Assembly (NCBI RefSeq): GCF_040744945.1
Contig: NZ_CP160453.1
Location: 2,976,001-3,040,000 of the forward strand
Origin: Saccharothrix sp. HUAS TT1
GTDB lineage: Bacteria > Actinomycetota > Actinomycetes > Mycobacteriales > Pseudonocardiaceae
DNA length: 64,000 nucleotides
Direction: 5' to 3'
Position numbers and translations under genes: made by a program. The notes beneath the pieces are model-generated. The model was not told the origin of the DNA. It saw only the letters and a program-made list of their open reading frames with translations, and searched no databases. Positions 62,306-64,000 of this stretch are shown here, piece by piece. Within the stretch, counting starts at the first letter, position 1. The number at the start of each line of letters is the position of its first letter.

Positions 62306-63708
62306 CGAAGAGCGTCAACAGGACGGCCGCGGGTGCTTCCAGCACCCGCGGCCGTCCGCTTGCGAGCAGGCTCGGGCACCTGCAGAAGCCGGGCAGCACG
62401 GTGTCGCTGGAACGCGGCGACGCGGGCGTGGCGGTCCGCCGCACGCTGCTGCCGTCCGGCCTGCGGGTCATCACCGAGCGCATCCCCGGCGTGCGGTCGG
62501 CGTCGGTCGGCCTGTGGGTGCAGGTGGGGTCGCGCGACGAGCGGGTCGAGGTCGCGGGCGCCGCGCACTACCTGGAGCACCTGCTGTTCAAGGGCACCGC
62601 GAACCGCACGGCGGCGGCGATCGCCGAGGAGATCGACGCCGTCGGCGGCGAGCTGAACGCGTTCACCGCCAAGGAGCACACCTGCTACTACGCGCACGTC
62701 CTGGACGAGGACCTGCCGCTGGCGATGGACCTGGTGTGCGACGTGGTGTTCGACGCGCTGTGCGAGCCGCGCGACTTCGAGACCGAGCGCGGCGTGGTGC
62801 TCGAAGAGATCGCGATGCGCGACGACGACCCGGAAGACCTGCTGCACGACGCGTTCCTGGACGCCCTGATGGGCGAGCACGCGCTCGGCCGGCCGGTGCT
62901 GGGCACCGAGCAGTCCATCGGGGACATGGACCGGGACGCGCTGTTCGGCTTCTACAAGCGGCGGTACGCGCTGCCGCGGATGGTGCTCGCGGTGGCGGGC
63001 AACATCGACCACGCGCAGGTGATGCGCCTGGTGCGCAAGCAGGTCGGCGACCGGCTCGACCGCGTCGGCACGCCGGTCGCGCCGCGCGCGGGCCGGGCCC
63101 GCATCCCCGGCTCGCGCAAGCTGGTGCTGCACTCCGACGACACCGAGCAGGCGCACCTGATGCTGGGCGTGCGCGGGCTGGACCGGCACGACGAGCGCCG
63201 GTTCGCGTTGAACGTGCTGAACGCCGCGCTGGGCGGCGGCATGAGCTCGCGGCTGTTCCAGGAGGTCAGGGAACGGCGCGGGCTCGCCTACCAGGTCTAC
63301 TCCTCGGTCGGCCTGTACGCGGACACCGGCACGTGGTCGGTGTACGCGGGCTGCCAGCCGGACCGGCTCGGCGACGTGGCCGGGGTGGTGCGCGACGTGC
63401 TGTCCACGGTGGCCCGCGAGGGCCTGGGCGACGCGGAGCTGGCCCGCGGCAAGGGGCAGCTGCGCGGCGGGCTCGTGCTCGGCCTGGAGGACACCAGCTC
63501 GCGGATGTCGCGCATCGGCAAGGGCGAGCTGAACTACGGCGACTACCTGTCCGTCGAGCAGACGCTGGCGCGCATCGAGGCCGTGACGGCGGACGACGTG
63601 GCGGCGTTGGCGCGTGATCTGCTGCGACGCCCCGTCGCCGCCGCTGTGGTCGGCCCTTACGCTCACGCCGACGATCTGCCCTCCCAGGTGCACGAGGTGA
63701 TCTCTTGA
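62302..63708 (+). CDS. M16 family zinc peptidase
   Basis: A 468-residue processing-protease-like peptidase. The inverted zinc motif HYLEH spans 89-93 (His89, Glu92, His93), with the distal Glu in the [11 protein letters not shown] region; a C-terminal M16_C domain carries [21 protein letters not shown]. Function is probably peptide or protein turnover. GTG overlaps pnp by four bases. A 17-bp perfect hairpin lies within codons 7-19, so the first 30 or so residues may not be translated; the in-frame GTG at 62401 is an alternative start. Confidence 0.9.
   Translation: MTKSVNRTAAGASSTRGRPLASRLGHLQKPGSTVSLERGDAGVAVRRTLLPSGLRVITERIPGVRSASVGLWVQVGSRDERVEVAGAAHYLEHLLFKGTANRTAAAIAEEIDAVGGELNAFTAKEHTCYYAHVLDEDLPLAMDLVCDVVFDALCEPRDFETERGVVLEEIAMRDDDPEDLLHDAFLDALMGEHALGRPVLGTEQSIGDMDRDALFGFYKRRYALPRMVLAVAGNIDHAQVMRLVRKQVGDRLDRVGTPVAPRAGRARIPGSRKLVLHSDDTEQAHLMLGVRGLDRHDERRFALNVLNAALGGGMSSRLFQEVRERRGLAYQVYSSVGLYADTGTWSVYAGCQPDRLGDVAGVVRDVLSTVAREGLGDAELARGKGQLRGGLVLGLEDTSSRMSRIGKGELNYGDYLSVEQTLARIEAVTADDVAALARDLLRRPVAAAVVGPYAHADDLPSQVHEVIS
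62321..62357 (+). terminator. Long hairpin just after pnp, inside the M16 reading frame
   Basis: A perfect 17-bp stem (62321-62337 with 62341-62357) has a 3-base loop and starts 16 bases after the pnp stop. Its strength and position are those of a pnp terminator, yet it lies within the 5' coding region of the M16 gene. Confidence 0.75.
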
Positions 63709-64000
63709 GTTCCGCAGAACCACTCCGCGTCGGCGTCATCGGCGCCAGGGGCCGCATGGGCGCCGAGGTGTGCCGCGCGGTCGAGGCGGCGCCGGACATG
63801 GAAGTCGTCGCGATGGTGGACGCCGGCGACTGGCTGTTCAACCTGGCCGACGCAGGCGCGGAGGTCGTGGTCGACTTCACCAACCCCGAGGTGGTGATGG
63901 ACAACCTCCGGTTCTGCGTCGACAACGGCATCCACGCCGTCGTCGGCACGTCCGGGTTCGACGCGCAGCGGCTGGGCGCGGTCGCGGAGTGGCTGGAGCC
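63705..64000 (+). CDS. dapB: 4-hydroxy-tetrahydrodipicolinate reductase, N-terminal part (cut by window edge)
   Basis: The visible 98 residues start with the Rossmann motif VGVIGARGRMG and continue through VVAMVDAGD, VVVDFTNPEVVMDN and GIHAVVGTSGFD, all typical of DapB. It reduces the cyclic lysine/diaminopimelate precursor with NAD(P)H. The start is TTG, overlapping the M16 stop by four bases, with AGGTGA upstream. The C-terminal substrate domain is outside the window. Confidence 0.95.
   Translation, partial: MSSAEPLRVGVIGARGRMGAEVCRAVEAAPDMEVVAMVDAGDWLFNLADAGAEVVVDFTNPEVVMDNLRFCVDNGIHAVVGTSGFDAQRLGAVAEWLE

Overview
The window is high-GC DNA from an actinomycete. The gene order, the many GTG and TTG starts, the abundance of leaderless starts, the secreted trypsin-like proteases and the HspR-type operator at lon all fit a filamentous member of the Pseudonocardiaceae (Saccharothrix, Actinosynnema or Lentzea-like). 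That genus-level placement is inference. No tRNA, rRNA, CRISPR array, transposase or prophage gene was found. Both ends cut a gene: lon on the left and dapB on the right.

Layout. Positions 1-14,400 hold accessory and housekeeping genes: lon, a SAM methyltransferase, a divergent TetR/Vat-like acetyltransferase pair, a membrane-inserted patatin, an alpha/beta hydrolase, an M48 protease, two secreted trypsins, a LysE exporter, a GNAT enzyme, a bioF/P450 divergent pair and a quinone reductase. Positions 14,700-24,350 are a tetrapyrrole region. A cobalamin riboswitch precedes a six-gene cobalamin operon (chelatase, cobO, cobB, cobM, a shortened cobL, and cbiG with a shortened CobJ tail). A third trypsin and a siroheme synthase (cysG type) follow. 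Positions 24,300-34,600 are mixed: a decayed membrane-protein gene, ArsR and XRE regulators, two small unknown proteins, a DEAD-box helicase, a RIO kinase, a GlxA-type regulator, YaaA and a VOC protein. Positions 34,700-44,400 carry proS, a HAD/membrane-protein operon, a membrane protein, yjbQ, an SDR, a DUF4442 protein, a class V aminotransferase and a ferritin-like/lipoprotein operon.

Positions 44,500-64,000 are the conserved actinobacterial translation and RNA-decay block: rimP, nusA, ylxR, infB, DUF503, rbfA, nrnA, truB, ribF, rpsO, pnp, an M16 peptidase and dapB. Extra genes interrupt it: MATE and MFS transporters before truB, and between truB and ribF a two-gene module consisting of a small two-helix membrane protein and an NB-ARC (STAND/NLR-like) ATPase.

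The most interesting candidate is that two-gene module (55,293-57,462). The membrane protein ends with, and the ATPase begins with, the same short hydrophobic-x-Q-A-G-R-D motif. This is the arrangement expected of an NLR receptor that signals to a membrane-acting effector through a shared homotypic motif, which would make it a possible abortive-infection or cell-death system.
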